A stretch of 64,000 nucleotides of DNA from RZYX01 sp036654375 (GTDB lineage: Bacteria; Bacillota; Clostridia; Oscillospirales; Acutalibacteraceae). Made by a program: the position numbers and the translations under genes. The notes below the pieces were generated by a model that worked only from the letters and a program-made list of their open reading frames with translations, was not told where the DNA came from and did no database searches. Location: NCBI GenBank assembly GCA_036654375.1, contig JAVVSD010000003.1:62001-126000 (forward strand), written 5' to 3'. Every line of letters starts with the position of its first letter. The stretch's first letter is position 1. Below are positions 44,137 through 53,351 of this stretch, in pieces.

Positions 44137-44756
44137 TAAAAGCACTCGTCATTGGACTTACAGGGCAAACGGGGGCTGGGAAATCAACCGTTGGAGATTT
44201 GCTTGTAAAAAAGGGATTTTACTATATTGATTGTGATAAAATAGCCAGACTCGTGACCGAAAAAGGATCTCCTCTGCTTGAAGAGCTTGCAAGTGCATTT
44301 GGTCCTGAAATCCTTAAGGAAACCGGTGAACTTGACCGCAAGGAACTCGCTGTGCGTGCATTTGCAACAAAAGAAGCCACAAGGCTTTTAAACAGCATTA
44401 CACATCCCGCCATTAAAAAACTTGTGGACAAAAAAGTTAAGGGTGCTTTTTTTGATGGATACGATGTTGCCATTATTGATGCTCCTGCACTTTTTGAGAG
44501 CGGAATTCAAAACTCCTGCGACATTATCGTTTCTGTTGTTGCAGACGAGCAAACAAGACTTCAACGAATTATGCTTCGCGACTATATAAATGAAGAAAGT
44601 GCAAAACTTCGCATGAAAGCTCAGCTTGACGAAGAATATTATAAATCACATTCAGATATAATAATTCATAACGATAACAACTTTCATGATTTGAAAGAAC
44701 AGTTAAGTGAACTCGTGGATTTGATTGAGGTGAAAAGGAATGAAGCAGTCACCTAA
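44133..44756 (+). CDS. coaE: Dephospho-CoA kinase
   Basis: This 207-residue P-loop kinase phosphorylates the 3'-hydroxyl of dephospho-CoA, the last step of coenzyme A synthesis. Walker A is LTGQTGAGKSTVGDLL. The CoA-binding DCDKIARLV region, HPAIKKLVDKKV, and DAPALFESGIQ are all typical. It overlaps its neighbours at both ends (4 bases with sua5, 17 with the transglycosylase), so the cluster is read as one operon. Confidence 0.96.
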   Translation: MIKALVIGLTGQTGAGKSTVGDLLVKKGFYYIDCDKIARLVTEKGSPLLEELASAFGPEILKETGELDRKELAVRAFATKEATRLLNSITHPAIKKLVDKKVKGAFFDGYDVAIIDAPALFESGIQNSCDIIVSVVADEQTRLQRIMLRDYINEESAKLRMKAQLDEEYYKSHSDIIIHNDNNFHDLKEQLSELVDLIEVKRNEAVT

Positions 44757-45312
44757 AACTGCTACAATTAAAATCGGTGCAATTATTCTTATCTTTGTGA
44801 CTATCATTTCTCTTGTCGTTTTTGTTTGCTACAAAAGCGTTTTAAAAGTTATGTACCCACAAAAAAATTTAACTCTCATTGAAAAATATGCCGATGAATA
44901 TGATGTGGACGATGCTTTGGTCTATGCTGTTATCAAAACCGAAAGCGGGTATAACCCGCAGGCAGAGTCAGATGCAGGTGCGCTTGGGCTTACTCAAATA
45001 ACACCCGAAACCTTTAGGTGGCTCCAGACAAAGACTGGTGAAAAGCTTGAAGATAAAGCACTTCTTGAATCCGAAACATCAATTAAATACGGCTGTGTTT
45101 TTCTTGGTATGCTTCTTGATGAATTTGGGGACACTAAAACTGCAATTGCCGCCTATCACGCAGGTCGAGGAAGCGTTCATAAATGGCTTTTAAATAAAGA
45201 GTATTCCAATGACGGCAAAAGCCTTGACATCATTCCGTCAAAGGACACCGCACACTATGTAAGCAAGGTTACAAAATCTATAAATATTTATAAAAATCTT
45301 TATGATATATAA
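44740..45312 (+). CDS. Lytic transglycosylase (SLT domain)
   Basis: A 190-residue protein with a membrane anchor at about residues 12-32 and an outer SLT domain (about 45-185) that would cleave the MurNAc-GlcNAc bond of peptidoglycan. The catalytic Glu is in AVIKTESGYNPQAESDAGALGLTQI; the second motif is AIAAYHAGRGSVHKWL. GTGAAAAGGA lies before its ATG within the end of coaE. Confidence 0.93.
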   Translation: MKQSPKTATIKIGAIILIFVTIISLVVFVCYKSVLKVMYPQKNLTLIEKYADEYDVDDALVYAVIKTESGYNPQAESDAGALGLTQITPETFRWLQTKTGEKLEDKALLESETSIKYGCVFLGMLLDEFGDTKTAIAAYHAGRGSVHKWLLNKEYSNDGKSLDIIPSKDTAHYVSKVTKSINIYKNLYDI

Positions 45313-45325
45313 GGAGGACTCAAGA

Positions 45326-46729
45326 ATGAGTTGCGAAAAAACACCAGCAGAAAAGCTTAAGGACGAACTTTTTTACAAAACACCACACTCTGCATCTGTA
45401 ATGACAGACGAGCAGATAGACTTGGCAGATAAGTTCTGCGAGGACTACATCAGCTTTCTTAATGAGGCAAAAACAGAGCGTGAAGTTACAGCTTTTGTTA
45501 AAGATCTTGCAATATCCAAGGGCTTTACAGAGTTTGACAACACAAAGATCTATAACCCTGGCGACAAAGTCTATTATGTTAACCGTGAAAAGGCTATAAT
45601 TCTTTGCGTTATCGGCACAAAACCACTTAGTGAGGGCGTTCGTATTGCTGCGGCACACATTGACTCACCACGAATTGACCTTAAGCCAAACCCTCTTTAC
45701 GAGGACACAGAGCTTGCTCTGCTTAAAACCCACTACTATGGCGGAATTAAAAAATATCAGTGGACTGCTATTCCACTTTCTCTTCATGGTGTTGTTGTTA
45801 AACAGGACGGCACTAAGGTTTATATTAATCTTGGTGAAAAGCCGGGCGAACCAAAGTTTGTCATAACTGACTTGCTTCCTCACCTTGCGCAGGAGCAAAG
45901 CAAGAGAAAACTCAACGAGGGAATTAAGGGTGAAGAGCTTAATATTCTTGTTGGCAGCCGCCCTTTTAAAAGCGACAAGGGCAGCGACCTTGTTAAACTT
46001 AACATTATGAAGCTTATTAACGAAAAGTACGGTATTGTTGAAAAGGACTTTTTGTGTGCAGAGCTTGAGCTTGTTCCTGCATTTGAAGCTTGCGACATTG
46101 GTTTTGACCGCAGTATGATTGGCGGATATGGTCACGACGACCGTGTCTGTGCATACCCTGCTGCTATTGCAGCTTTCAACGCTGGCACTCCTGAGCATAC
46201 TTTGCTCTCCGTTCTTTCGGACAAAGAGGAAATCGGTAGCGACGGGAATACAGGTCTGCACTCTGCATATCTCAGATATTTTATTGCTGACCTTGGACGA
46301 ATGCAAGGCGTTGAGGCAAGAGATGTGCTTTCAAACTCTCAGTGCCTTTCAGCTGATGTTAACTCGGCATTTGACCCAACCTTCCCTGATGTTATGGAAA
46401 AGAAAAACTGCTCGTACATCAACAGAGGCGTTGTTGTTACAAAGTATACAGGCTCAAGAGGAAAGAGCGGAACATCTGACGCAAGTGCAGAATTTATGGC
46501 TTGGTGCAGAGATATTTTTGACAAAAACGATGTTCTTTGGCAAATCGGTGAGCTTGGCAAAGTTGACATGGGTGGCGGCGGAACAGTTGCAATGTATATT
46601 GCAAATCTCAATGTTGATGTTGTTGATGTTGGCGTTCCTGTTTTGTCAATGCACGCACCTTTTGAGGTCGTTTCAAAGCTTGATGTCTACATGGCATACA
46701 GAGCATTTCTTGAATTTTTTAAAGCTTAA
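45326..46729 (+). CDS. M18-family aminopeptidase
   Basis: A 467-residue metallo-aminopeptidase of the LAP4/DNPEP family. The ATG at 45326 follows AAGGAGG. Metal ligands and catalytic residues are seen in order: AAHIDSPRIDLKPNP, GYGHDDRVCAYPA, SDKEEIGSDGNTGL with the Glu pair, a later Asp region (SADVNSAFDP), and the C-terminal SMHAPFEVVSKLD with the last His. Length is typical. It ends the prfA-operon, followed by a strong terminator. Confidence 0.93.
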   Translation: MSCEKTPAEKLKDELFYKTPHSASVMTDEQIDLADKFCEDYISFLNEAKTEREVTAFVKDLAISKGFTEFDNTKIYNPGDKVYYVNREKAIILCVIGTKPLSEGVRIAAAHIDSPRIDLKPNPLYEDTELALLKTHYYGGIKKYQWTAIPLSLHGVVVKQDGTKVYINLGEKPGEPKFVITDLLPHLAQEQSKRKLNEGIKGEELNILVGSRPFKSDKGSDLVKLNIMKLINEKYGIVEKDFLCAELELVPAFEACDIGFDRSMIGGYGHDDRVCAYPAAIAAFNAGTPEHTLLSVLSDKEEIGSDGNTGLHSAYLRYFIADLGRMQGVEARDVLSNSQCLSADVNSAFDPTFPDVMEKKNCSYINRGVVVTKYTGSRGKSGTSDASAEFMAWCRDIFDKNDVLWQIGELGKVDMGGGGTVAMYIANLNVDVVDVGVPVLSMHAPFEVVSKLDVYMAYRAFLEFFKA

Positions 46730-46745
46730 AATCAAAATTCCATAC

Positions 46746-46780
46746 AAAGCACAAGCCTCCCAATGAGAGGCTTGTGCTTT
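46746..46780 (+). terminator. Terminator of the prfA-M18 operon
   Basis: AAAGCACAAGCCTC and GAGGCTTGTGCTTT form a perfect 14-pair stem with a 7-base loop, 16 bases after the stop. Confidence 0.9.
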
Positions 46781-46853
46781 GTGCTTCTGATAGTTTTATT
46801 GGAATCATTATGAGCTTTACAAAGAATTGTAATCTTGAGATTAGAATAATTTT

Positions 46854-48206
46854 TTAATTTGTTCGCGATGAAATTTTTCTTTTTACACTCGCTGCAAACA
46901 CCACTGACAACACATCAGCCAGGGGCATACAAAAAAACAGTGCTATGATTGGAGAGATTGTTATGCTTCCAAGCGTAACTAAAGATGGGATAATGTATAC
47001 CATTGGAATTAAAAAGAAAACTTGTCGTGACAAAATGAGCAATACAGACGCAAATTCATGTTCCGTAACCTGCAACAGCGTCATATCGGTATATAGAACT
47101 CCGATGAACGGGAAGCCGAGAAAAACGATAAGCAGAACTGTTTTTGCAATTGCAACTATCTCCTGGCTGCCACCAAAAACTGCTGCAAGATTTTGCCCAA
47201 AATTCATCACCAACAGTAACGCAATCAAACCATATGCACTACACATCAGCATAGTACGCTTTGAAACCATTATAATTTTTTCTTGCTCACCATTCCCACT
47301 AAAGTATGAGATGATGTTCTGTACTCCCTGCGTTAGCCCTACAATCGGCATTAATATGAATGTATAAATACGCTGGACAACGCTCCAAGCGGCAACATGT
47401 GCCATTGAGCCAAGCGTTATCAGCCTTGCATTAATGACAAATCCCGTACAACCACCCAGCACCTGTATCGCTGTTTGTGCAATTCCAATTTTGAATAGTT
47501 CCCATGCACTGTGAAAAAATTTGCTTGCCAACATCGATTCTCTATGCAGCCAAAGCTTGTTTCTCATTAAAAATGCAATTGCACAAACCGCACATACAAC
47601 TTCACTGACAAAAGTACCCCATGCAAGCCCTGAAATGCCCATTTTTAACACAAACGCAAAAATATAATTAAAAACAATATTGATTACAACTGCACCAGTG
47701 ATAATTTTTACTTCCACTTTAGGGAAGCCAAACGCTCTAATGCAGCAGGTCAAAGTATATCCCACACTACTGAAAATATTACTTAAAAGTTGAATTTTAA
47801 GATATTGCTTTGCCAGAAGGAAAATTTGCCCCTTTGCTCCTAATGCTGATAACATCCCCGACAATGTTAAATAGCAAAGCACTGATGTAACCATCGCCAC
47901 TGCAATGCTCATCACAACGCCTGTTGTATAGCTTGTATTTTGACGCTCCGCATCATTCAAATATTTTGCAATCAATATTCCTGTTGACATCGCAAACAAT
48001 GTTTGCAGTGCAGTAAATATTCCCAGTACAGGAGAAATCAGTGCCATCGCAGACAATGCACTATCTCCAATTCCTGGCAGATTTCCGGCAAATGCTGTGT
48101 CCACAATCCCCGTCAGCATCTCAATCATCAGCGATAGGATGGACGGGATTCCAAAGATAAAAATAAGTTTTGTAAGCGACTTATGTTCATAAATATTCTT
48201 TTCCAT
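46854..48206 (-). CDS. MATE-family efflux transporter
   Basis: A 450-residue protein with twelve hydrophobic segments. The ATG at 48206 follows GGAGGT. The N-terminus LIFIFGIPSILSLMIEMLTGIVDTAFAGNLPG is typical of MATE transporters, as are the internal symmetrical halves. These export cationic drugs or metabolites using Na+ or H+. It lies 54 bases downstream of an HTH regulator that probably controls it, with a strong hairpin between the two. Confidence 0.92.
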   Translation of the reverse strand: MEKNIYEHKSLTKLIFIFGIPSILSLMIEMLTGIVDTAFAGNLPGIGDSALSAMALISPVLGIFTALQTLFAMSTGILIAKYLNDAERQNTSYTTGVVMSIAVAMVTSVLCYLTLSGMLSALGAKGQIFLLAKQYLKIQLLSNIFSSVGYTLTCCIRAFGFPKVEVKIITGAVVINIVFNYIFAFVLKMGISGLAWGTFVSEVVCAVCAIAFLMRNKLWLHRESMLASKFFHSAWELFKIGIAQTAIQVLGGCTGFVINARLITLGSMAHVAAWSVVQRIYTFILMPIVGLTQGVQNIISYFSGNGEQEKIIMVSKRTMLMCSAYGLIALLLVMNFGQNLAAVFGGSQEIVAIAKTVLLIVFLGFPFIGVLYTDMTLLQVTEHEFASVLLILSRQVFFLIPMVYIIPSLVTLGSITISPIIALFFCMPLADVLSVVFAASVKRKISSRTN

Positions 48207-48230
48207 GTTCTTACCTCCGAATATAATTTT

Positions 48231-48269
48231 AGCAGGTAAACACGACACATTATGTCTTGTTTACCTGCT
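48231..48269. promoter_or_regulatory. Long inverted repeat between the regulator and the MATE gene
   Basis: AGCAGGTAAACACGACA and TGTCTTGTTTACCTGCT form a 17-base inverted repeat with one mismatch and a 5-base loop. It overlaps the last codons of the regulator gene. Neither side has a long T run, so it may be an operator for the regulator or an intercistronic attenuator of the MATE gene. Confidence 0.55.
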
Positions 48270-48902
48270 ATTTTCTTTATATTCTTCATATGAGATAAAG
48301 TCGCGTTCAAATCGAATGTCCGTTAGCTCTATTGTCTTAATTTCATTGCACTTTATTATTTGATATAAATTTGAAAAGCAAAACAAATATAGCCCGTCAG
48401 GCTTCAATACATATCCAATTGGTGCAATTTTCAAGGTGCCGTTGATGATGGCAAGAACCTCATTGTCCAAACAATAATCTATTTTTTCATAAATCCAGTT
48501 TTCAATATCAATTCTTTCCGAAAGTAAATCAATGCTTAGATACTGCTCTGCATCGCTTTCAAACATTGAGCTTAATTCAGGTGCAATCAGGCACAATTTA
48601 TTTGTTATTGTATTTTTCTTGGTCGATTGAGAAAGGCTGTCCATAATTTTGAGTGCAAAAATTATCTGATGAATATCTGAAGCTGTAAAAAAGCTTGTGC
48701 TGAATTTGTAGTTTTTGTCCAGTTGCACTCCTCCTCCAACACCTTGTGTGCAGTAGACCGGAATACCCATTGCAGACAAGCGATTGATATCTCTCTCAAT
48801 GGTTTTTATGCTCACCTCAAAATGCTGTGCAAGCTGTTTGTAAGTCGTTTTCTTATGTTTAAGTAAATAGATTAAAACTTCCAAATGACGACCTTTTATC
48901 AT
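48261..48902 (-). CDS. HTH regulator of the DeoR/WYL-type (YafY-like)
   Basis: A 213-residue protein. The ATG at 48902 is favoured, AAAGGG lying 8 bases before it. The N-terminal HTH_11-type domain (LIYLLKHKKTTYKQLAQHFEVSIKTIERDINRLSAMGIPV) is followed by a GGGVQL strand and a C-terminal domain like the WYL ligand domain (LKPDGLYLFCFSNLYQI, then the RFERDF-type end). The exact WYL residues are not kept. It probably senses a compound exported by the adjacent MATE transporter. Confidence 0.85.
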   Translation of the reverse strand: MIKGRHLEVLIYLLKHKKTTYKQLAQHFEVSIKTIERDINRLSAMGIPVYCTQGVGGGVQLDKNYKFSTSFFTASDIHQIIFALKIMDSLSQSTKKNTITNKLCLIAPELSSMFESDAEQYLSIDLLSERIDIENWIYEKIDYCLDNEVLAIINGTLKIAPIGYVLKPDGLYLFCFSNLYQIIKCNEIKTIELTDIRFERDFISYEEYKENSR

Positions 48903-49103
48903 CCTCACCACCCTTTGTACAATTTGAACCCTCCATCACTTCTTTACCTCTAACAGAAGGTTGTTTTTCTACTCCAGTATACAAAAGTTATCCCTTGATT
49001 GCAACATCTTCTACCCTTTGAAATTCTTTGCCGCAAAGCGCAGGTTGGATTTCTTAATGTGCTTACATTCTGTATATGTGTTTTATTTTTCCCTTTACAC
49101 CAA

Positions 49104-49140
49104 CAAAAAACCGCAGGATATAGTTAACCATATCCTACGG
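49104..49140 (-). terminator. Terminator of hisS-aspS
   Basis: Minus-strand CCGTAGGATATGGTTAAC pairs with the following ATATCCTGCGG and is followed by TTTTTTG, 59 bases after the aspS stop. Confidence 0.85.
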
Positions 49141-49198
49141 CAAATATTAAAAAATATTCGTATCTAAATCTTTATGCCCTTGCCTTTAATATTTAACC

Positions 49199-50983
49199 TT
49201 ATTCTTCTGTTTTTATAAGGCTTATTCCAAGCTCTTTTAGCTGTACATCGTCAACAAGTGACGGACACTGTGTCATTGGCTCTGTTGCGTTTTGAAGCTT
49301 TGGATATGCTACAACATCACGAAGTGTATCGCAACCTAACATCTGCATTATGAGCCTGTCAAGCCCTATTCCCATTCCTCCATGTGGTGGTGCACCATAT
49401 TTGAATGCGTCAAGCAGATATCCAAACTTTGAATGTGCCTCTTCCTCTGAAAGTCCGAGAAGTGAGAACATTCTGCTTTGAAGCTCTGGATTTGTTATTC
49501 TTATTGAACCGCTGGAAAGCTCAATTCCATTGAGTACAAGGTCATATGCCTTTGCACGAACTTTTGACTTGTCGGTTTCAAGATACTCAAGGCACTCGTC
49601 CATCGGCGCTGTAAAGGGGTGGTGCATTGCAACAAATTGACCTAATTCTTCGTCAAAATCAAAGAACGGGAATTCGGTTATCCACAGGAAATTGAACTTG
49701 TCGTGTGGAATTATGTTGAGTTTCTTTGCAACCTCGGCACGAAGTGCGCCAAGGATTGAAAGCACATGAGTATTATTTGTGTCGCCGATTATAAGAACAA
49801 CATCACCTGTTTGTGCGTCTGCTGTTTTAAGAATATTTGCCATCTCGTCCTCTGTCATAAACTTGCCAAATGATGATGTTGTTGCATCTTCTGTCATTCT
49901 TATCCATGCAAGCCCCTTTGCACCGATGCCCTTGACAAACTCTGTCAGCTTGTCAATTTCCTTGCGTGTAAGAGTTTTGGCTGCATTTTTGGCTGTTATT
50001 CCGCGAACACTTCCGCCACCCTCTATTGCTGATTTAAACACAACAAATTCACTGCTTTTTACTGTGTCTGTTAAATCAAAAAGCTCCATATCATATCGAG
50101 TGTCCGGCTTGTCTGAGCCATAGCGTTCCATTGCCTCTCTATAAGTAAGGCGTGGTAATTCACGCTCAATCTCAACTCCGATTGCCTCTTTGAAAACCGT
50201 CTTGATATAGCCTTCTGCCATTGACAAAACATCTTCCATGTCCACAAATGACATTTCAAGGTCTATCTGTGTAAACTCTGGCTGACGGTCAGCACGCAAG
50301 TCCTCGTCGCGGAAGCAACGGGCTATCTGCATATATCTGTCAAAGCCTGCAACCATTGAAAGCTGTTTGTAGAGTTGTGGTGACTGCGGAAGAGCATAGA
50401 AGGTTCCATTGTGAATTCTGCTCGGAACCAGAAAATCTCTTGCACCTTCTGGTGTTGATTTTATAAGCATTGGGGTTTCTATTTCTATAAATCCCTGCTG
50501 GTCAAAATAATCTCTTGTGATTTTTACAATTTTGTGTCTTAGTAAAATGTTGCTTTGCAAGTCTGGACGACGAAGGTCAAGATAGCGGTATTTTAGGCGT
50601 GTTGCCTCACCTGTCTGAGAATTTTCAACAATTTCAAAGGGAGGTGTTTCGCTCTTTGAAAGAACACGCAAATCAAGCACTTCTATCTCCACATCTCCCG
50701 TGGAAATTTCTTTATTTTTTGAGGCGCGCTCTTTGACTTTTCCCTTTGCCATAAGCACAAATTCACTGCGTGATGAAAAGGCTTTTTCAAAAATTGCTTT
50801 GTCTGTATTCTCATCAAAAGCAAGTTGAACAACGCCTGTTCTATCTCTTAAATCAATAAAGATAAGCGCTCCAAGATCTCTCTGCTTTGCCACCCATCCG
50901 CAAACAGTGACCTCTTTTCCAATATCCTGTGCTGTAAGTTCTCCACAGTAATTTGTTCTTTTAAGTCCTGCCATAAAATCCAT
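49199..50983 (-). CDS. aspS: Aspartate-tRNA ligase
   Basis: A 594-residue bacterial-type class II synthetase charging tRNA-Asp. It has the N-terminal OB anticodon-binding domain (VTVCGWVAKQRDLGALIFIDLRDR), then the catalytic core with motif 2 (FRDEDLRADRQPEFTQIDLEMSF), a GAD insertion domain, MHHPFTAP, and motif 3 (GIGLDRLIMQMLG). Its ATG shares a base with the hisS stop (TAATG), with GGAGGT 8 bases upstream, so the pair is translationally coupled. Confidence 0.97.
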   Translation of the reverse strand: MDFMAGLKRTNYCGELTAQDIGKEVTVCGWVAKQRDLGALIFIDLRDRTGVVQLAFDENTDKAIFEKAFSSRSEFVLMAKGKVKERASKNKEISTGDVEIEVLDLRVLSKSETPPFEIVENSQTGEATRLKYRYLDLRRPDLQSNILLRHKIVKITRDYFDQQGFIEIETPMLIKSTPEGARDFLVPSRIHNGTFYALPQSPQLYKQLSMVAGFDRYMQIARCFRDEDLRADRQPEFTQIDLEMSFVDMEDVLSMAEGYIKTVFKEAIGVEIERELPRLTYREAMERYGSDKPDTRYDMELFDLTDTVKSSEFVVFKSAIEGGGSVRGITAKNAAKTLTRKEIDKLTEFVKGIGAKGLAWIRMTEDATTSSFGKFMTEDEMANILKTADAQTGDVVLIIGDTNNTHVLSILGALRAEVAKKLNIIPHDKFNFLWITEFPFFDFDEELGQFVAMHHPFTAPMDECLEYLETDKSKVRAKAYDLVLNGIELSSGSIRITNPELQSRMFSLLGLSEEEAHSKFGYLLDAFKYGAPPHGGMGIGLDRLIMQMLGCDTLRDVVAYPKLQNATEPMTQCPSLVDDVQLKELGISLIKTEE

Positions 50984-52326
50984 TATATACTACCTCCAAG
51001 AAGTGCATTCAAATCAATTCCGTCAAAAGAATCTTCCGAAAGTTTTCCGACAGCCGCCTGAATCGAAATTGAAGCAAAATCTTCTGCTATTTTATCAACC
51101 TTTATTTCCTGTGTTTCACCGTCATCCATATTTTTGAGCTGTGCGACACCACTTTTTAGCTCATCATCTCCAAGGACAATTGTAAACTCGGCTCCGATTT
51201 TGTTTGCATATTTCATTTGTGCCTTTATTGAACGCCCAACAACATCAAACATGGCAAAGATTCCCTCACACCTTAAATCCGTTACAATCTTTGCCGCAAG
51301 AAGAGAAGCCTCTTCACCAACTGGTGCAATATAAAGGTTGCACTTATTGTCCTGCGGAAGCTCCACACCCTGTGCCTCAAGGACAAGCATAAGCCTTTCC
51401 ATTCCCATTGCAAACCCAAGAGAGGGGGTTCTTGCTCCGCCAAGCTGCTCTGCAAGCCCGTCATATCTTCCTCCGCCCAAAACAGTTCCCTGCGCTCCAA
51501 TTTTTGTTGAAACAAACTCAAAAACTGTTCTTGTGTAATAGTCCAGCCCTCTTACTATTGTTGGGTTAATTTTATAGTCTATATCCATTGCATCAAGATA
51601 TTTTTTTACGCTCTCAAAATGTTCACGACAATCGTCGCAAAGGTAATTGATAACTGTCGGTGCGTCCTTTGCAATATCTGAACAAACAGGGCTTTTGCAG
51701 TCAAGTATTCTCATTGGATTACGCTCAAGTCTGTCAATACAGGTATTGCACAGGTCTGATTTTTTGCCCTCAAAATACTCCTTAAGTGCCTTATGGTATT
51801 CGGCTCTACAGGTTGGACAACCAATAGAATTTAGCTCAAGAACAATATCTTCTATTCCCAAAAATCCAAATATTTCGGATGCAAGTGATATAGCCTCTGC
51901 ATCTGCTGCTGGGCTTTCTGTTCCAAAGCATTCAATTCCAAACTGGTGGAACTCACGAAGCCTGCCTGCCTGTGGCTTTTCGTATCTGTAGCACGATGTG
52001 AAGTAGAACACCTTTTGCGGCAATCCTTCGTTAAAAAGCCCATGCTCAAGAAACGAACGCATTGCACCCGCTGTTCCCTCCGGCCTCAAAGTTATGGAAC
52101 GACCACCCTTGTCCTCAAAGGTGTACATTTCCTTTTGCACAACATCGGTTGTATCTCCAACTGAGCGACAAAATAAATCTGTGTATTCAAATACGGGAGT
52201 TCGTATTTCTGAAAACCCGTAGTTACTTGCTATTTCTTCTATTTCTTGCTCTAAAAAGCGAAGCTTGTAGCTGTCCCTTGGTAAAGCGTCCTGTGTTCCT
52301 TTTACTGCCTGAATATTTATAGCCAT
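50983..52326 (-). CDS. hisS: Histidine-tRNA ligase
   Basis: A 447-residue class II synthetase. Motif 1 and 2 regions IRTPVFEYTDLF and TLRPEGTAGAMRSFLEHGL are present, then the histidine-specific GLDYYTRTVFEF and GGRYDGLAEQLGG, and the C-terminal anticodon-binding domain (CNLYIAPVGEEA). The insertion domain contains several Cys pairs (CPTCRAEYHKAL, LCNTCIDR, CDDCREH) that could bind zinc. GGAGGGG precedes the ATG. It is the first gene of hisS-aspS; no T-box is visible upstream. Confidence 0.97.
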   Translation of the reverse strand: MAINIQAVKGTQDALPRDSYKLRFLEQEIEEIASNYGFSEIRTPVFEYTDLFCRSVGDTTDVVQKEMYTFEDKGGRSITLRPEGTAGAMRSFLEHGLFNEGLPQKVFYFTSCYRYEKPQAGRLREFHQFGIECFGTESPAADAEAISLASEIFGFLGIEDIVLELNSIGCPTCRAEYHKALKEYFEGKKSDLCNTCIDRLERNPMRILDCKSPVCSDIAKDAPTVINYLCDDCREHFESVKKYLDAMDIDYKINPTIVRGLDYYTRTVFEFVSTKIGAQGTVLGGGRYDGLAEQLGGARTPSLGFAMGMERLMLVLEAQGVELPQDNKCNLYIAPVGEEASLLAAKIVTDLRCEGIFAMFDVVGRSIKAQMKYANKIGAEFTIVLGDDELKSGVAQLKNMDDGETQEIKVDKIAEDFASISIQAAVGKLSEDSFDGIDLNALLGGSI

Positions 52327-52731
52327 GCTTTCCCCTCCTGAATGTTGCGAGTGTCAAGAATTTGTACTGTGTAAATATATAACCCTTAAATTATATACAA
52401 TTAAAGCACATTTGTAAATATGAAGTGACAAATACATTGCTAAATGAACTTGCATATTCTGCACGCCTGTAACTTTTAGTTAAAACTATTCTCGAAAACA
52501 TCCCAAAACTATGATGTTCCGCTTTCTCGTTCTTGTTTTTTGCAGCTTTTCATATACCGATTTTAAATTTCAACCAAGATGCTACATATACATTGTATCT
52601 GCAGTATCTGCATTTTAAAAATCAGAGAACCTTTTCAGCTTTTTTATATTCAGATTATCTCCGTTAATCCTGGCTTTTTCTTGGTGTGATATTTAATACA
52701 ATAGCCCTATTTTAAATTAAATGACACATAG
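52327..52731. other. Intergenic region upstream of hisS
   Basis: These 405 bases hold the hisS promoter side and the downstream side of mgsA. No T-box sequence, riboswitch or gene is recognised. A short tandem GTATCTGCA-GTATCTGCA occurs near 52597-52614. Confidence 0.4.
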
Positions 52732-52760
52732 AAAAACAGGCAGGAAAAATTCCTGCCTGT
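52732..52760 (-). terminator. Terminator of mgsA
   Basis: Minus-strand ACAGGCAGGAA-TTT-TTCCTGCCTGT followed by TTTTC, 13 bases after the mgsA stop. Confidence 0.9.
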
Positions 52761-52773
52761 AAGAATATACATT

Positions 52774-53178
52774 TTAATTTTTGGGATTGACAATATCACG
52801 CCAATCAAGGTCGCCTCTGTCAAGTGAATGAATTAGAGCCTCTGCTGTTGCAATGTTAGTTGCAATTGGAATGTTGTGAACATTACAAAGCCTGATAAGG
52901 TTTGCTTCGTTTGGTTCGTGCGGTTTTGGATTAAGTGGATCTCCAAACATGAGCAAAAGATCAATCTCATTGCAAGCAATTCGTGCCGCAATTTGCTGCT
53001 CTCCACCCTGTGGTCCGCTCAAGAACTTTTGAATTTCAAGACCTGTTGCCTCTGAAACGAGCTTACCTGTTATTCCTGTTGCACATAAAGTATGTCTGCT
53101 CAATATGCCACAATAAGCAATGCAAAACTGAGTCATTAGTTCTTTTTTAACATCATGTGCTATGAGTGCTATATTCAT
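52774..53178 (-). CDS. mgsA: Methylglyoxal synthase
   Basis: This 134-residue enzyme converts dihydroxyacetone phosphate to methylglyoxal and phosphate, a bypass of lower glycolysis under phosphate limitation. The ATG at 53178 follows AAAGGGGGA. Family motifs: IALIAHDVKK at the N-terminus, ATGITGKLV, LSGPQGGEQQIAARI with the phosphate site, FGDPLNPKPHEPN with catalytic Asp and His, and PIATNIATAEALI. It is 173 bases downstream of minD. In many clostridia it follows the mre-min-rodA cluster, as here without rodA. Confidence 0.95.
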   Translation of the reverse strand: MNIALIAHDVKKELMTQFCIAYCGILSRHTLCATGITGKLVSEATGLEIQKFLSGPQGGEQQIAARIACNEIDLLLMFGDPLNPKPHEPNEANLIRLCNVHNIPIATNIATAEALIHSLDRGDLDWRDIVNPKN

Positions 53179-53351
53179 TGGTATTCCCCCTTTGTATAGC
53201 AAAAATGGTAATTGTGATTTTCATTATAGTAATAGTACCATATTTTGCGAGTGTTATCAATATAAATTTGTAAAAAGTGTATAATAATTTTAAGTTGTTA
53301 CTTTATATACTATATATTGTGGTATAAATATTTTTTTATACAACTTGGTTT

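Noticed and set aside
52327..52731. T-box upstream of hisS
   Set aside because: I looked for the conserved GGTGGNACCGCG core and found none.
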